DNA of 64,000 bases from Aldehydirespirator sp028819505 (GTDB lineage Bacteria; Actinomycetota; Acidimicrobiia; Acidimicrobiales; Aldehydirespiratoraceae). A model generated the notes under the pieces. The model was not told where the DNA came from, made no database searches, and saw only the letters and a list, made by a program, of their open reading frames with translations. Made by a program: the position numbers and the translations under genes. This document shows, in pieces, positions 51,505 to 60,657 of the stretch (positions are counted from its first letter, which is position 1; each line of letters starts with the position of its first letter). The DNA lies in NCBI GenBank assembly GCA_965207755.1, contig OZ242297.1:2790001-2854000 (forward strand), given 5' to 3'.

Positions 51505-53289
51505 ATGCGACTCGCTTGTCTATTAGTGGCGGCCGCGCTGGCGGCTACGGCGTGCTCGGATGAGCCGCCCGCGGGCGACGGCCTAACCGACGAGAGCGTT
51601 CAGGCCGAGCCGGCCGCCACCGACGACGGCGCAAGCGCCGGGGCGCCCGACCAGTCGACGCCTCCGCCGGTCCCGGGGACGTTCACCGCGGTGGCGGCCG
51701 GGTTCTGGCACACCTGCGCGATCCGCTCCGACGGCCGGATCGAATGCTGGGGCGTCAACCGGGACGGGCTGCTGGACGCGCCCGTGGGTCGGTTCAAGGC
51801 GATCTCTGCCGGGCCCGGCCACAACTGCGCCATCCGCACCGACGGCGGCATCGAGTGCTGGGGCGAGGAGTTCCCAGGAATGGCCGACGCGCCCGTCGGC
51901 GAATTCGTCGCGGTGTCCGCGGGCGCCGGATACACGTGCGCGCTGCGTGACGACGGAGACGTCGACTGCTGGGGCGGTTCCGACACTCAACTCTTGACCC
52001 CGCCCGGTGGGCACTTCACCGCGGTGGCCGCGGGGCACCGTCACGCGTGCGTGCTGCGCGAGGGTGGAACGGTGCTCTGCTGGGGCGCCAACGAAGAAGG
52101 CCAGGCCGAAGGGCGCACCCAACGCTTCAGTGACATCGCCGCCGGGGCCGACCACACCTGCGGGGTGAAACTCGACGGCACCGTCGAATGCTGGGGATCC
52201 GACTACCTGGCCAAGTCCGACGCGCCCGGCGGGACCTTCACGACGCTCGCGGCCGGGGTAGACCACACGTGCGCGGTGAGCACCGGCGGCACAGCCGAGT
52301 GCTGGGGATCGGACGCCTTCGGTGCGACTCCGGCACCCGACGGCCAATTCCAGTCGGTCGCGGCCGCGGCCGACCACAGTTGCGGGCTGCGCACAGACGG
52401 CACCATCCAGTGCTGGGGCAGGCGCTTCATCGCGGGCGCCGAACCTCCCGGCGAGCAGCTTGCATCCCTGGTTGCCGGCGGCAACCACACCTGCGGGCTG
52501 CGCCCCGACGGCACCGTCGAATGCTGGGGCACAGACCTCGTGGGTCGGATGGAACCGCCCGGTGGACGCTTCGATTCGATGGCCACCGGGAACTACTTCG
52601 CCTGCGGGCTGCGCCCCGACGGCACCGTCGAATGCTGGGGATTCGACCGCTTCGGCGTGCTCGACGTCCCCGACGGAGCGTTCCATGCCGTGACGGCCGG
52701 CGTCGGCCACGCCTGCGCCCTGCGAGGCAACGGCACCGTCGAATGCTGGGGTTCCAACTCGCACGGACAGGCCGACACCCCCGCAGACACCTTCGCCGCC
52801 ATCTCGGCAGGGAGCTCGCACACCTGCGGCATCCTCCTCGACACCGGTTGGGCCGAGTGCTGGGGAAACCCGTACGCGGGGAGGCTGGATGCCCCAGCGG
52901 GGGCCTTCATCGCCGTCGCAGCCGGCGGCCAGGAGCAGCCTCCTCCAGAGCGCCAACTCCGCGGCCCTCAGGAGTCCGTCGCAGCCGGTGACAGCCACAC
53001 CTGCGGGCTGCGCCCCGACGGCGCCGCCGAGTGCTGGGGATCCAACTCGCACGGGCAGAGCGAGGCCCCCGCAGGCGCCTTCACGGCTGTCTCGACCGGC
53101 GTGCATTCCTGCGGCTTGCGCCCCGACGGCGCCGTCGAGTGCTGGGGAACCGACGAAGCGCCCTCCGCAGGGGAGTTCGCCGCCGTGGAGGTCGGCCAGG
53201 GCTACACCTGCGGGCTGCGTCCCGACGGCGCCGCCGAGTGCTGGGGAACGCTGCGGGCGCCGCCCGAGGGAGTGACCTACACCGGCTGA
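51505..53289 (+). CDS. 14-repeat RCC1/BLIP-II-like beta-propeller lipoprotein
   Basis: 594 residues. A signal sequence ends in AATAC (C17), a likely lipobox with a weak -3 residue, followed by an acidic Pro/Thr linker. From about residue 55 there are 14 repeats of roughly 38 residues, pattern AVAAG..HTCGLRPDGTVECWG; each holds two cysteines about ten apart, so nearly every blade could carry a disulfide. One partial, decayed unit (GGQEQPPPERQ) lies between repeats 11 and 12. Fourteen blades would make two seven-bladed propellers. It is probably a cell-surface binding protein; the ligand is unknown. Confidence 0.8.
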   Translation: MRLACLLVAAALAATACSDEPPAGDGLTDESVQAEPAATDDGASAGAPDQSTPPPVPGTFTAVAAGFWHTCAIRSDGRIECWGVNRDGLLDAPVGRFKAISAGPGHNCAIRTDGGIECWGEEFPGMADAPVGEFVAVSAGAGYTCALRDDGDVDCWGGSDTQLLTPPGGHFTAVAAGHRHACVLREGGTVLCWGANEEGQAEGRTQRFSDIAAGADHTCGVKLDGTVECWGSDYLAKSDAPGGTFTTLAAGVDHTCAVSTGGTAECWGSDAFGATPAPDGQFQSVAAAADHSCGLRTDGTIQCWGRRFIAGAEPPGEQLASLVAGGNHTCGLRPDGTVECWGTDLVGRMEPPGGRFDSMATGNYFACGLRPDGTVECWGFDRFGVLDVPDGAFHAVTAGVGHACALRGNGTVECWGSNSHGQADTPADTFAAISAGSSHTCGILLDTGWAECWGNPYAGRLDAPAGAFIAVAAGGQEQPPPERQLRGPQESVAAGDSHTCGLRPDGAAECWGSNSHGQSEAPAGAFTAVSTGVHSCGLRPDGAVECWGTDEAPSAGEFAAVEVGQGYTCGLRPDGAAECWGTLRAPPEGVTYTG

Positions 53290-53295
53290 CCTTCC

Positions 53296-53342
53296 GAATT
53301 GGCAGCACAATGCACGCCACCCGTGCATCACGCTGCCAATTC
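53296..53342. repeat. palindromic element, family A, copy 3
   Basis: GAATTGGCAGC/GCTGCCAATTC outer arms with an inner TGCACG/CGTGCA stem. It starts seven bases after the stop of the RCC1-like gene. Confidence 0.85.
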
Positions 53343-53367
53343 CCTGGTGGCGCCAACCGGCGCTCTC

Positions 53368-53414
53368 GAATTGGCAGCACAATGCACGCCATCCGTGCAT
53401 CACGCTGCCAATTC
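53368..53414. repeat. palindromic element, family A, copy 4
   Basis: Almost identical to copy 3 and exactly 72 bp downstream, so copies 3 and 4 form a tandem pair. It lies 46 bases before the next gene start. Confidence 0.85.
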
Positions 53415-53459
53415 CCTTTGGCCGGGGCGTGGGGGGCGGGGGGCGGGGCATACTGAGGC

Positions 53460-55715
53460 GTGTCCTGGTGGCGGAGGCTCGATCCGGGCCGGATTGCGAT
53501 CCTGGCGGTGATGGTGCTGGGAGTGGCCGCGTTCCTGACCCGGGGACAGTGGCTCGGAACCGTCGAGACCGCCGTGGACGTGGCCGTGGACGCCGTCGAC
53601 GTCGCCGTGGACGGCGAGATCGATCACGACGACCTGGTGACCGGGGGCGAGGTGGTCGCTCCCCCGGTCGTGGACGTGGAGGATCCCGAGGACTTCGACG
53701 TCGAGACCGAGCGGCTGTACCGGATCGTTCCCGGAAGCGGATCCCGGGCCAGCTACCACATCGAGGAACGCCTCGGCGGGCTGTCGCGCACCACGGTGGG
53801 CACCACCTCGGTCATGGCCGGCGAGATCGCGGTGAACCTCGTCGATCTCGCCGCCAGCCGGGTCGGCGAGATCGTGGTCAACGTGGAGATGTTCCAGTCC
53901 GACTCCGCCCTGCGCGACAAGCGCATCCGCCACGACTACCTGGAGTCGAGCCACTGGCCCTTCGTGCGGTTCCGGCCCGCTCAGATCGAGGGCCTCGACG
54001 CCGGCTTCGCCGACGGCCTGTCCTACGAGATCGCCGTCACCGGCGAACTCACCGTCAAGGAGACCACCCGCACCGAGACCTTCGCCGGCGCCGTCACCGT
54101 CACCCCCGACGCCCTCGTCGCGACGATGTCGGCCACCGTGCTGACCAGCCACTACGACGTCGGTCCCATCAACATCGCCCGCCTCGTCCACACCTCCGAC
54201 GAGGTGATCCTGACCTTCGAGCTGGTCGCCGACCGGGTCGAGTTCGGCTCGGCGCCGGCCGGCGACCTGCGCCGCGAGATCCCGGCGCCCGAGTTCGCCG
54301 GCGGCCGGTTCGCGGCCACAGTGCAGCCCATCCTCGAGACACGCTGCGTGAGCTGCCACACGTCGAACGGCCCGGCCTGGAGCACCCTCGCCCTCGACAC
54401 CGCCGGCGACGCGGCCGCCATCGCCGGCGACATCGCCTTCGTCACCGGGATCGGCTTCATGCCCCCATGGCTGCCCTCGGACCTGAGCCCGCAGTACATG
54501 CACGACTGGTCGCTCAGCGACGCCGAGAAGGCCGCCATCAAGCAGTGGGCCGACGCCGGCGGCGGTCTCGACGTGCGGCCCGACACGCCGCTGGTGGCCC
54601 GCGTCCAGGCCATCCTGCCGGTGGAGGAGGACCAGAAGATCGGGCCCCGCGACGGCCTGTACACCGGCTACTCACGCCCCGACGGCCGGCCGGTCAAGAA
54701 GGACGACTACCGCTGCCAGGTCCACGAGGTGGCCGATCCCGAGGGCGACGGCACCTGGGTCAAGGGCTTCGAGTTCCGGCCCGACCAGGTGGAGGTGGTG
54801 CACCACGCCATCGTCTACCGGGTGCCGGCCGCGGCGGCTTCCGAGATCGCGGCCAGGATCGCAGCCGAGGACCGCATCGAGGCGGCCGAGGGCTTCTCCG
54901 ACGAGCCGGGCTGGACGTGCTTCGGCCTGTCGGGGCTCAACTCCCAGGGCGTGTACTCGATCCAGGGCTGGGCGCCGGGCCAGTCGCCGACCATCTACCC
55001 CGAGGGTTACGGCATATACCTGTGGCCCGGCGACATGATCGTCAACCAGATCCACTACCACTACGACCACGACACCCCGCCCGACGGCTCCTGGATCATC
55101 CTCGACACCGCCACCGGCGCCGAGGTCGCCGCGGGCATCACTCACATCACCGGCGACAGCTACCTCACCCCGGCCGAGGTCCCCTGCACACCCGAGGAGG
55201 CTGCAATCGCGGCCGAGCGGACCGCCACTATCGACGGCTACGTCAACCTGTGCCTGCGTTCCAACGTGCTCGACGAGATCGCCGAGAAGTACGACGCGTT
55301 CGCCCGCTTCATCCCCGACGCCCTCCTGGCGGTATGCAGAGGCACCGTCGACGACTACGACGACCTCGACGGCAGCGTCGGCTACAGCTCCTGCGACCTG
55401 CCGGCCCGGGACACCGGCACCATCCACACCGTGCTGGGCCACATGCACGAGTTCGGCGCGGCCTACCGGATGACGCTGCATCCCGACACGCCGGAGGAGC
55501 GGATCCTGCTCGACATCCCGGTGTGGGACTTCGAATGGCAACTCAACTACGAGCCGGTGGAGCAGATCCGCATCGAGCGGGGCGACACGGTGCGCTTCGA
55601 GTGCTGGTGGGACCGCACGCTGCAGTTCATGCCCGAGCCCCGCTACATCACCTGGAACGAGGGCACCGTCGACGAGATGTGCTTCTCCAGCATCTCGGTG
55701 ATCCCCGACGTCTAA
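53460..55715 (+). CDS. YceI-cytochrome c-copper type II monooxygenase fusion
   Basis: 751 residues from GTG. One membrane anchor (about 12-29) leads to a YceI-like lipocalin-type domain (about 80-255; ASYHIEERLGG, SSHWPFVRF), a c-type haem motif CVSCH (near 297), and a two-part domain like peptidylglycine or dopamine beta monooxygenases. The CuH histidines are in VEVVHHAIVY (near 447) and QIHYHYDH (near 532); the CuM ligands are in GHMHEFG (near 661) and DEMCFSS (near 740). All expected copper ligands are present. The haem could feed electrons to the copper site, and YceI domains bind isoprenoid-type molecules. It is an extracytoplasmic oxidase or hydroxylase of unknown substrate. Confidence 0.8.
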   Translation: MSWWRRLDPGRIAILAVMVLGVAAFLTRGQWLGTVETAVDVAVDAVDVAVDGEIDHDDLVTGGEVVAPPVVDVEDPEDFDVETERLYRIVPGSGSRASYHIEERLGGLSRTTVGTTSVMAGEIAVNLVDLAASRVGEIVVNVEMFQSDSALRDKRIRHDYLESSHWPFVRFRPAQIEGLDAGFADGLSYEIAVTGELTVKETTRTETFAGAVTVTPDALVATMSATVLTSHYDVGPINIARLVHTSDEVILTFELVADRVEFGSAPAGDLRREIPAPEFAGGRFAATVQPILETRCVSCHTSNGPAWSTLALDTAGDAAAIAGDIAFVTGIGFMPPWLPSDLSPQYMHDWSLSDAEKAAIKQWADAGGGLDVRPDTPLVARVQAILPVEEDQKIGPRDGLYTGYSRPDGRPVKKDDYRCQVHEVADPEGDGTWVKGFEFRPDQVEVVHHAIVYRVPAAAASEIAARIAAEDRIEAAEGFSDEPGWTCFGLSGLNSQGVYSIQGWAPGQSPTIYPEGYGIYLWPGDMIVNQIHYHYDHDTPPDGSWIILDTATGAEVAAGITHITGDSYLTPAEVPCTPEEAAIAAERTATIDGYVNLCLRSNVLDEIAEKYDAFARFIPDALLAVCRGTVDDYDDLDGSVGYSSCDLPARDTGTIHTVLGHMHEFGAAYRMTLHPDTPEERILLDIPVWDFEWQLNYEPVEQIRIERGDTVRFECWWDRTLQFMPEPRYITWNEGTVDEMCFSSISVIPDV

Positions 55716-55725
55716 GGGCAGAGAG

Positions 55726-56604
55726 ATGACCGGCGCGCCGGTGGGAGCGGTGGAGGCCGGCGGGACCAAGTTCCGGTGCGCGGTGGTGTCGTCGGACTTG
55801 ACGATCGTCGACTCCCGCTATTTGCTGACAGCCGACCCCGACACGACGCTGGCAGCCGTCGCGGAGTTCTTCGAGCGGTCCGAGCCGGTGGCCGCGCTGG
55901 GAATCGCCTCGTTCGGGCCGGTCGACCTCGATCCTGGCTCGCCCGGTTTCGGTTCGATCACCGACACTCCCAAGCCGGGATGGTCGGGAGCCAAGATCCG
56001 GAGCCGGCTCTCGGAGGCCATCGGCGTGCCCGCCGGCATCCAGACCGACGTGGAGGCGGCCGCGGTGGCCGAGCAGGCCCTGGGACCCGAGCCCGAACCG
56101 CAGCGGCTCGCCTACGTCGCCGTCGGCACCGGGGTCGGGGCCGCGGTGGCGGTCGACGGCCGGCCATGGCGGGGGCGTCACCACAGCGAACTGGGGCACA
56201 TCCCGGTTCGCCGTGCGGCGGGCGACGACTACCCGGGCCGCTGCCCGTTCCATCGCGACTGCCTGGAGGGCATGGCCTGCGGACCGGCCGTCGCCGAGCG
56301 CTGGGGCATCGACCCGCCCGGCGCCGGCGGGCGCGCCGACATCTGGCAGTTGGAGGCCTTCTATCTGGCCCAACTCGTGCGGGTGCTCGCCTACTCGTTC
56401 GCCCCCGACCGGGTCGTGTTCGGAGGCGGCGTCGGCGCCCGCCCCGGCCTGGCTGAGATGATCCAGGCCGCGGCCCGCACAGAACTCGCCGGCTACGCCG
56501 ACTACAGCTCCGGAGACGACCGGTTCGTGACCGCCCCCGCCCTAGGAGACGACTCCGGACTGCTGGGCGCGGCTCTCCTCGCCCGCTCCCTGATCGACCG
56601 CTGA
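55726..56604 (+). CDS. ROK-family sugar kinase (fructokinase-like)
   Basis: 292 residues. The ATP motif is VGAVEAGGTKFRCAV (Glu where many ROK kinases have Asp, as in fructokinases). The zinc site follows HSELGHIPVRR with CPFHRDCLEGMACGP. VVFGGGVGARPGL is the adenosine-binding loop. It would phosphorylate fructose, mannose or glucose. It begins ten bases after the copper-enzyme gene, in the same direction. Confidence 0.85.
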   Translation: MTGAPVGAVEAGGTKFRCAVVSSDLTIVDSRYLLTADPDTTLAAVAEFFERSEPVAALGIASFGPVDLDPGSPGFGSITDTPKPGWSGAKIRSRLSEAIGVPAGIQTDVEAAAVAEQALGPEPEPQRLAYVAVGTGVGAAVAVDGRPWRGRHHSELGHIPVRRAAGDDYPGRCPFHRDCLEGMACGPAVAERWGIDPPGAGGRADIWQLEAFYLAQLVRVLAYSFAPDRVVFGGGVGARPGLAEMIQAAARTELAGYADYSSGDDRFVTAPALGDDSGLLGAALLARSLIDR

Positions 56605-56705
56605 TCCCCGGAGGGGACGGGGACCGCGGCGTCGAGTCGGGAACTTGGTCCGCTTCGTGCAAGCCACGCGGAATAGTCGCAGCGAGGCGTGTAGCTTGGC
56701 GGCCC

Positions 56706-59264
56706 GTGACGCAGCCGAGACCACTGTCCTCGGCTCGCAAGGTTGCAGGTGCGGTTTGGGTTGCCGTTGTTGTCGCACTCCTTGCGGGCGGCTGCGCTCA
56801 AGACGATCACAACCCAGACGCGACCCGGGCCAGGGCGACAGGCGCCGAGGGCGCCGCGTCGCCGTCCTCCACGAGCACTTCAAGACCCGTCGTGGACATG
56901 CCGAGCCGGACGGCCGCCGAGGAGACAGCCACCGGGGAGCGCGAACCCGGGTCGGCGACTGCGGTGGCGTCCCCCACTCCCTTCGAGGCCGACGACCTCT
57001 CGGAGACCGATGACGGCACTCAGATTGATGCCCCCATAGACGGACTCGACGATGAGGCTCCCCCGGAGTCTCCGGAGCCCACGAGCCCGGAGATCGCCGA
57101 CCCGTTCCCATGGCTCATCCAGCGCCGCCTCGGACCCGATCCGACCGGCTGTGGATTGTCGTTCGTCGTGCCCGGGGAGAGCGTCGGACTGTCGGCCGGA
57201 GGGTTCGCTCCCCATTCGGAGGTGAGCTTCACCGCCCGTGGGGCATCGCTCACGGGGACCGAGTTGCCCCCGCCGACGATTCCGCCGACGACAGCCGACG
57301 GCGAGGGCCTCATCGACGTGGTGTGGACCGTCCCGGAGGCGCCGCCGGCCGGGGAGGATCCGGAGCCCAGGGCCTACATCGCCGAAGCCGTCGGCGTCGG
57401 GCGGGGCGGCGAGGAGTACGTGGCGTACATGGTGCAGCCGCTGGTGGCCTATCCGGGCACGACGATCTGCGCGCTGGCCGACGCGGCCGCCACCACCTTG
57501 GGGCAGCCGGTCCGCATCCCGGTGCTGGACAACGACGTCGCCCCCGAGGGCGGCTGGCTGGATCCGGCGTCGGTGAGTACCCGGCCGGTCGCAGGAGGCG
57601 AACTGGCCGTAGACCCCACCGACGGGTCGCTGACGTTCACGCCCGACCCGGGCTTCGCGGGAACGGCCACGGCGACGTACGCGGTCTACGACAACTGGCA
57701 GATCGGGATGGAGGGCGAGGTCACCGTGACCGTAGACGCCGGATGCACGATCGAGATCCCCCCGGACACCAGGGAGATCCATGGCACCGAGGGCGACGAC
57801 GTGATCTGCGCCGACGATCTGGGCGACACATCCGGTTGGGATCGGAACCGGTTCCACGTCATCTACGCCCTAGGCGGCGACGACATCATCCTCGGAAGCA
57901 ACGGAGTGGACTGGATCTACACCGGCGAGGGAACCGACGTCGTGTACGGACGGGGCAGTGACGATCGGATAATCGTGTACGGCGAGGACAGGGTCTACGG
58001 CGGCTCCGGTTTCGACACCATCTACTCGGTGGACCTCTTGATGGAGGTCTTCGACGACGATGACGGCTACCTCATCGAGTTGTCCTCGACGACCCTCTTC
58101 GAGCAACGCGCGCCCATTGCAGCCGACGACCACCGGCATCTGAACCCGTTCGCGACGCAGGTCATCGAAGTGCTCGAGAACGACTACAGCCCCATGGACA
58201 GTCTCGATTGGGAGACCATGTCCATCACCAAGCCTCCGACGCTCGGCTCAGCGCGGGTCGTCGACTCGCCGTGGTTCGGCAACGCCATCGAGTACGCACC
58301 CATGGGTGCCTCGGGCACCGACGAACTCTCCTATTCGATCTGCGACATCCTCTCGCGATGCACTACCGCCGAGGTTCACATCACCCTCGGCACGGACCAC
58401 TGCACCATCATGGGCACCGCGGGGCCCGACACGCTCACGGGCACGCCGGGCGACGACATCATCTGCGGGCTCGGAGGAGACGACCGGATCGACGGCCTGG
58501 GCGGCAACGACGTGATCATCGCCGGCCCGGGCGACGACACGGTCGTGGGAGGTGCGGGCGATGACCGGATCTGGGGCGGTGACGGCGACGACACGCTCGA
58601 CGGCGGCTCGGAGGACGACATGCTCTGGGGCGGACCCGGAGACGACACCCTCAACGGGGGACCCGGCCACGACACGCTCCTTGGAGGCGACGGCGGTGAC
58701 AGCCCCAACGGCGGCGAAGGAAGCGACCGTCTGTGGGGCGGTGACGGCGACGACACGCTCAATGGCGGCTCGGGCGACGACATGCTCTGGGGCGGACCCG
58801 GCTCGGACGATCTCAACGGTGGGCCCGGCCACGACACGCTATGGGGTGATGCCAGTACAGGCGTGGGCGACGACACCATCGACGGCGGCGACGGCAACGA
58901 CATAATCCTCGGTGATTTCGGCCGCGACACGCTCATGGGCGGAGCCGGCGACGACCTGATCTGGGGAGGCTCGGGCGACGACACGATTCGCGGGGGCTCG
59001 GGCGACGACGAGATCCTGGACAACCGCGGCGACAACCGGCTGGAGGGCGGGGTCGGAGACGATCGCATACACGGCGGCAACGGCGACGACACGCTCGACG
59101 GCGGCGACGGGGACGACTACCTCACCGGCGACGACGGCGACGACACGCTCGACGGCGGCGAGGGATCCGACTATCTCACCGGCGACGACGGCACCGACAC
59201 CTGTCTCGGCGGCGAGATCACCGCTCTGTGCGAGTCCTTCAGCACCGATTCGACCGAGCCCTGA
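56706..59264 (+). CDS. RTX-type calcium-binding lipoprotein
   Basis: 852 residues from GTG. A signal sequence ends in LLAGGC, a good lipobox, then a Thr/Pro/Glu-rich linker. The middle carries two cadherin/Big-like modules (PVRIPVLDNDVAPEGG ... FTPDPGFAGTATATYAVYD; FATQVIEVLENDYSP). Hemolysin-type nonapeptides (GGDGDDTLDGG pattern) occur once near 360-440 and then as a long block of about 25 from 565 to 838, which should form a calcium-dependent beta-roll. Unlike secreted RTX toxins it has a lipid anchor and no C-terminal secretion signal, so a surface-structural or adhesive role is likelier. Confidence 0.82.
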   Translation: MTQPRPLSSARKVAGAVWVAVVVALLAGGCAQDDHNPDATRARATGAEGAASPSSTSTSRPVVDMPSRTAAEETATGEREPGSATAVASPTPFEADDLSETDDGTQIDAPIDGLDDEAPPESPEPTSPEIADPFPWLIQRRLGPDPTGCGLSFVVPGESVGLSAGGFAPHSEVSFTARGASLTGTELPPPTIPPTTADGEGLIDVVWTVPEAPPAGEDPEPRAYIAEAVGVGRGGEEYVAYMVQPLVAYPGTTICALADAAATTLGQPVRIPVLDNDVAPEGGWLDPASVSTRPVAGGELAVDPTDGSLTFTPDPGFAGTATATYAVYDNWQIGMEGEVTVTVDAGCTIEIPPDTREIHGTEGDDVICADDLGDTSGWDRNRFHVIYALGGDDIILGSNGVDWIYTGEGTDVVYGRGSDDRIIVYGEDRVYGGSGFDTIYSVDLLMEVFDDDDGYLIELSSTTLFEQRAPIAADDHRHLNPFATQVIEVLENDYSPMDSLDWETMSITKPPTLGSARVVDSPWFGNAIEYAPMGASGTDELSYSICDILSRCTTAEVHITLGTDHCTIMGTAGPDTLTGTPGDDIICGLGGDDRIDGLGGNDVIIAGPGDDTVVGGAGDDRIWGGDGDDTLDGGSEDDMLWGGPGDDTLNGGPGHDTLLGGDGGDSPNGGEGSDRLWGGDGDDTLNGGSGDDMLWGGPGSDDLNGGPGHDTLWGDASTGVGDDTIDGGDGNDIILGDFGRDTLMGGAGDDLIWGGSGDDTIRGGSGDDEILDNRGDNRLEGGVGDDRIHGGNGDDTLDGGDGDDYLTGDDGDDTLDGGEGSDYLTGDDGTDTCLGGEITALCESFSTDSTEP

Positions 59265-59440
59265 CAGGAACAGAGCCCCCGCGGGAATCCGGGACGGCGA
59301 GCCTCTAGAGGGCGCGCCGCCGGGCTGCGGCTTGCCACAGTTCAGCCCGGCAACCGAGAGTTCCGGCTGGATGACCCCAGATTAGGATCAAGGCCAACGG
59401 CACCGCCACGAACCGTGGCAGGCAGTGTGGGCAGGGAGCG

Positions 59441-60643
59441 ATGCACATCGGGTACACGGCTGAGCAGGAGGCTCTGCGGGACGAACTGCGGGCCTACTAC
59501 GACGGGCTGCTCACCGACGACGTGCGGGCCGAGTTGGGGAACGAGCCCGGCGTGGGTGCGGCTCATCGCCGGATCGTGCGCCAGATGGGCGCCGACGGCT
59601 GGCTGGCGGTGGGCTGGCCGGTCCAGTACGGCGGGCGAGGCCTCTCCGCGGTGGAGCAGTTCATCGTGTTCGACGAGTCGGTTGCGCTGGGCGCGCCGAT
59701 CCCGATGCTCACCATCAACACTGTCGGCCCGACGATCATGCAGTACGGCACCGACGAGCAGAAGGACTTCTTCCTGCCCCGCATCGCCGGCGGCGAGATC
59801 ACCTTCTGCATCGGCTACTCCGAGCCCGACGCCGGCACCGACCTCGCCTCGCTCACCACCCGGGCGGTGCGCGACGGCGAGACATACGTGCTCAACGGCC
59901 AGAAGACCTGGACGTCACTGGCCGCCGACGCCGACTACATCTGGCTGGCGGCCCGCACCGACCCCGACGTGCCCAAGCACAAGGGCATCTCGCTGTTCTG
60001 CATCCCGATGGACACGCCCGGCATCAGCATCGAGCCCCTCGACCTGCTGTCGTCACACAACATCAACCACACCTTCTTCGACGACTGCCGGGTGCCGGCG
60101 TCCACCCTCATCGGCGAGGAGAACCGGGGCTGGGGACTGATCACCAGCCAGCTCAACCGGGAGCGGGTGACGATCTGCTCGTCGGGCATGGTCACCAAGC
60201 GCTTCGAGGAGTGCGTGGAATGGGCCAGGTCGGCCAAGCGGGCCGACGGCTCCTACGTGATCGACGAGCCGTGGGTGCAGCGCAACCTGGCTGAGGTGGC
60301 CGCCAGGCTGGAGTTCCTGCGGCTGGCCAACTGGAAGGTGGCCTGGACGGCGGCCAACAGGATCGACGGCGCCGAGCCCGACATGGACACCATCGCCGGG
60401 TTCGTGGCCGACTCCTCCGCGGTGAAGGTGTCGGGCACCGAGTTCTACGTCGACGCCTACCGCAGGCTGATGCAGGTCTACGGCCAGCGCTCCTACGTGG
60501 TGGAGGGCTCGCCCGGATACCTGACCCGCCTGGAGATGATGTACCGCTCGACCGTCATCCTGACCTTCGGCGGCGGCACCAACGAGATGCAGCGCGACCT
60601 GATCTCGCAGTTCGGCCTCGGCTACCCCCGAGCCTCCCGCTAG
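59441..60643 (+). CDS. acyl-CoA dehydrogenase, FadE alpha-type
   Basis: 400 residues. MHIGYTAEQEALRDELRAYY, VGWPVQYGGRGLSAVEQF, IGYSEPDAGTDLASL, NGQKTWTSLA, and C-terminal TFGGGTNEMQRDLISQFGLGYPR. It is close in pattern to actinobacterial FadE subunits that work with a second, catalytically incomplete subunit on steroid or branched acyl-CoA. It is followed 14 bases later by such a partner. The 175 bases upstream hold no gene. Confidence 0.9.
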   Translation: MHIGYTAEQEALRDELRAYYDGLLTDDVRAELGNEPGVGAAHRRIVRQMGADGWLAVGWPVQYGGRGLSAVEQFIVFDESVALGAPIPMLTINTVGPTIMQYGTDEQKDFFLPRIAGGEITFCIGYSEPDAGTDLASLTTRAVRDGETYVLNGQKTWTSLAADADYIWLAARTDPDVPKHKGISLFCIPMDTPGISIEPLDLLSSHNINHTFFDDCRVPASTLIGEENRGWGLITSQLNRERVTICSSGMVTKRFEECVEWARSAKRADGSYVIDEPWVQRNLAEVAARLEFLRLANWKVAWTAANRIDGAEPDMDTIAGFVADSSAVKVSGTEFYVDAYRRLMQVYGQRSYVVEGSPGYLTRLEMMYRSTVILTFGGGTNEMQRDLISQFGLGYPRASR

Positions 60644-60657
60644 CAGGGGACCGACCG

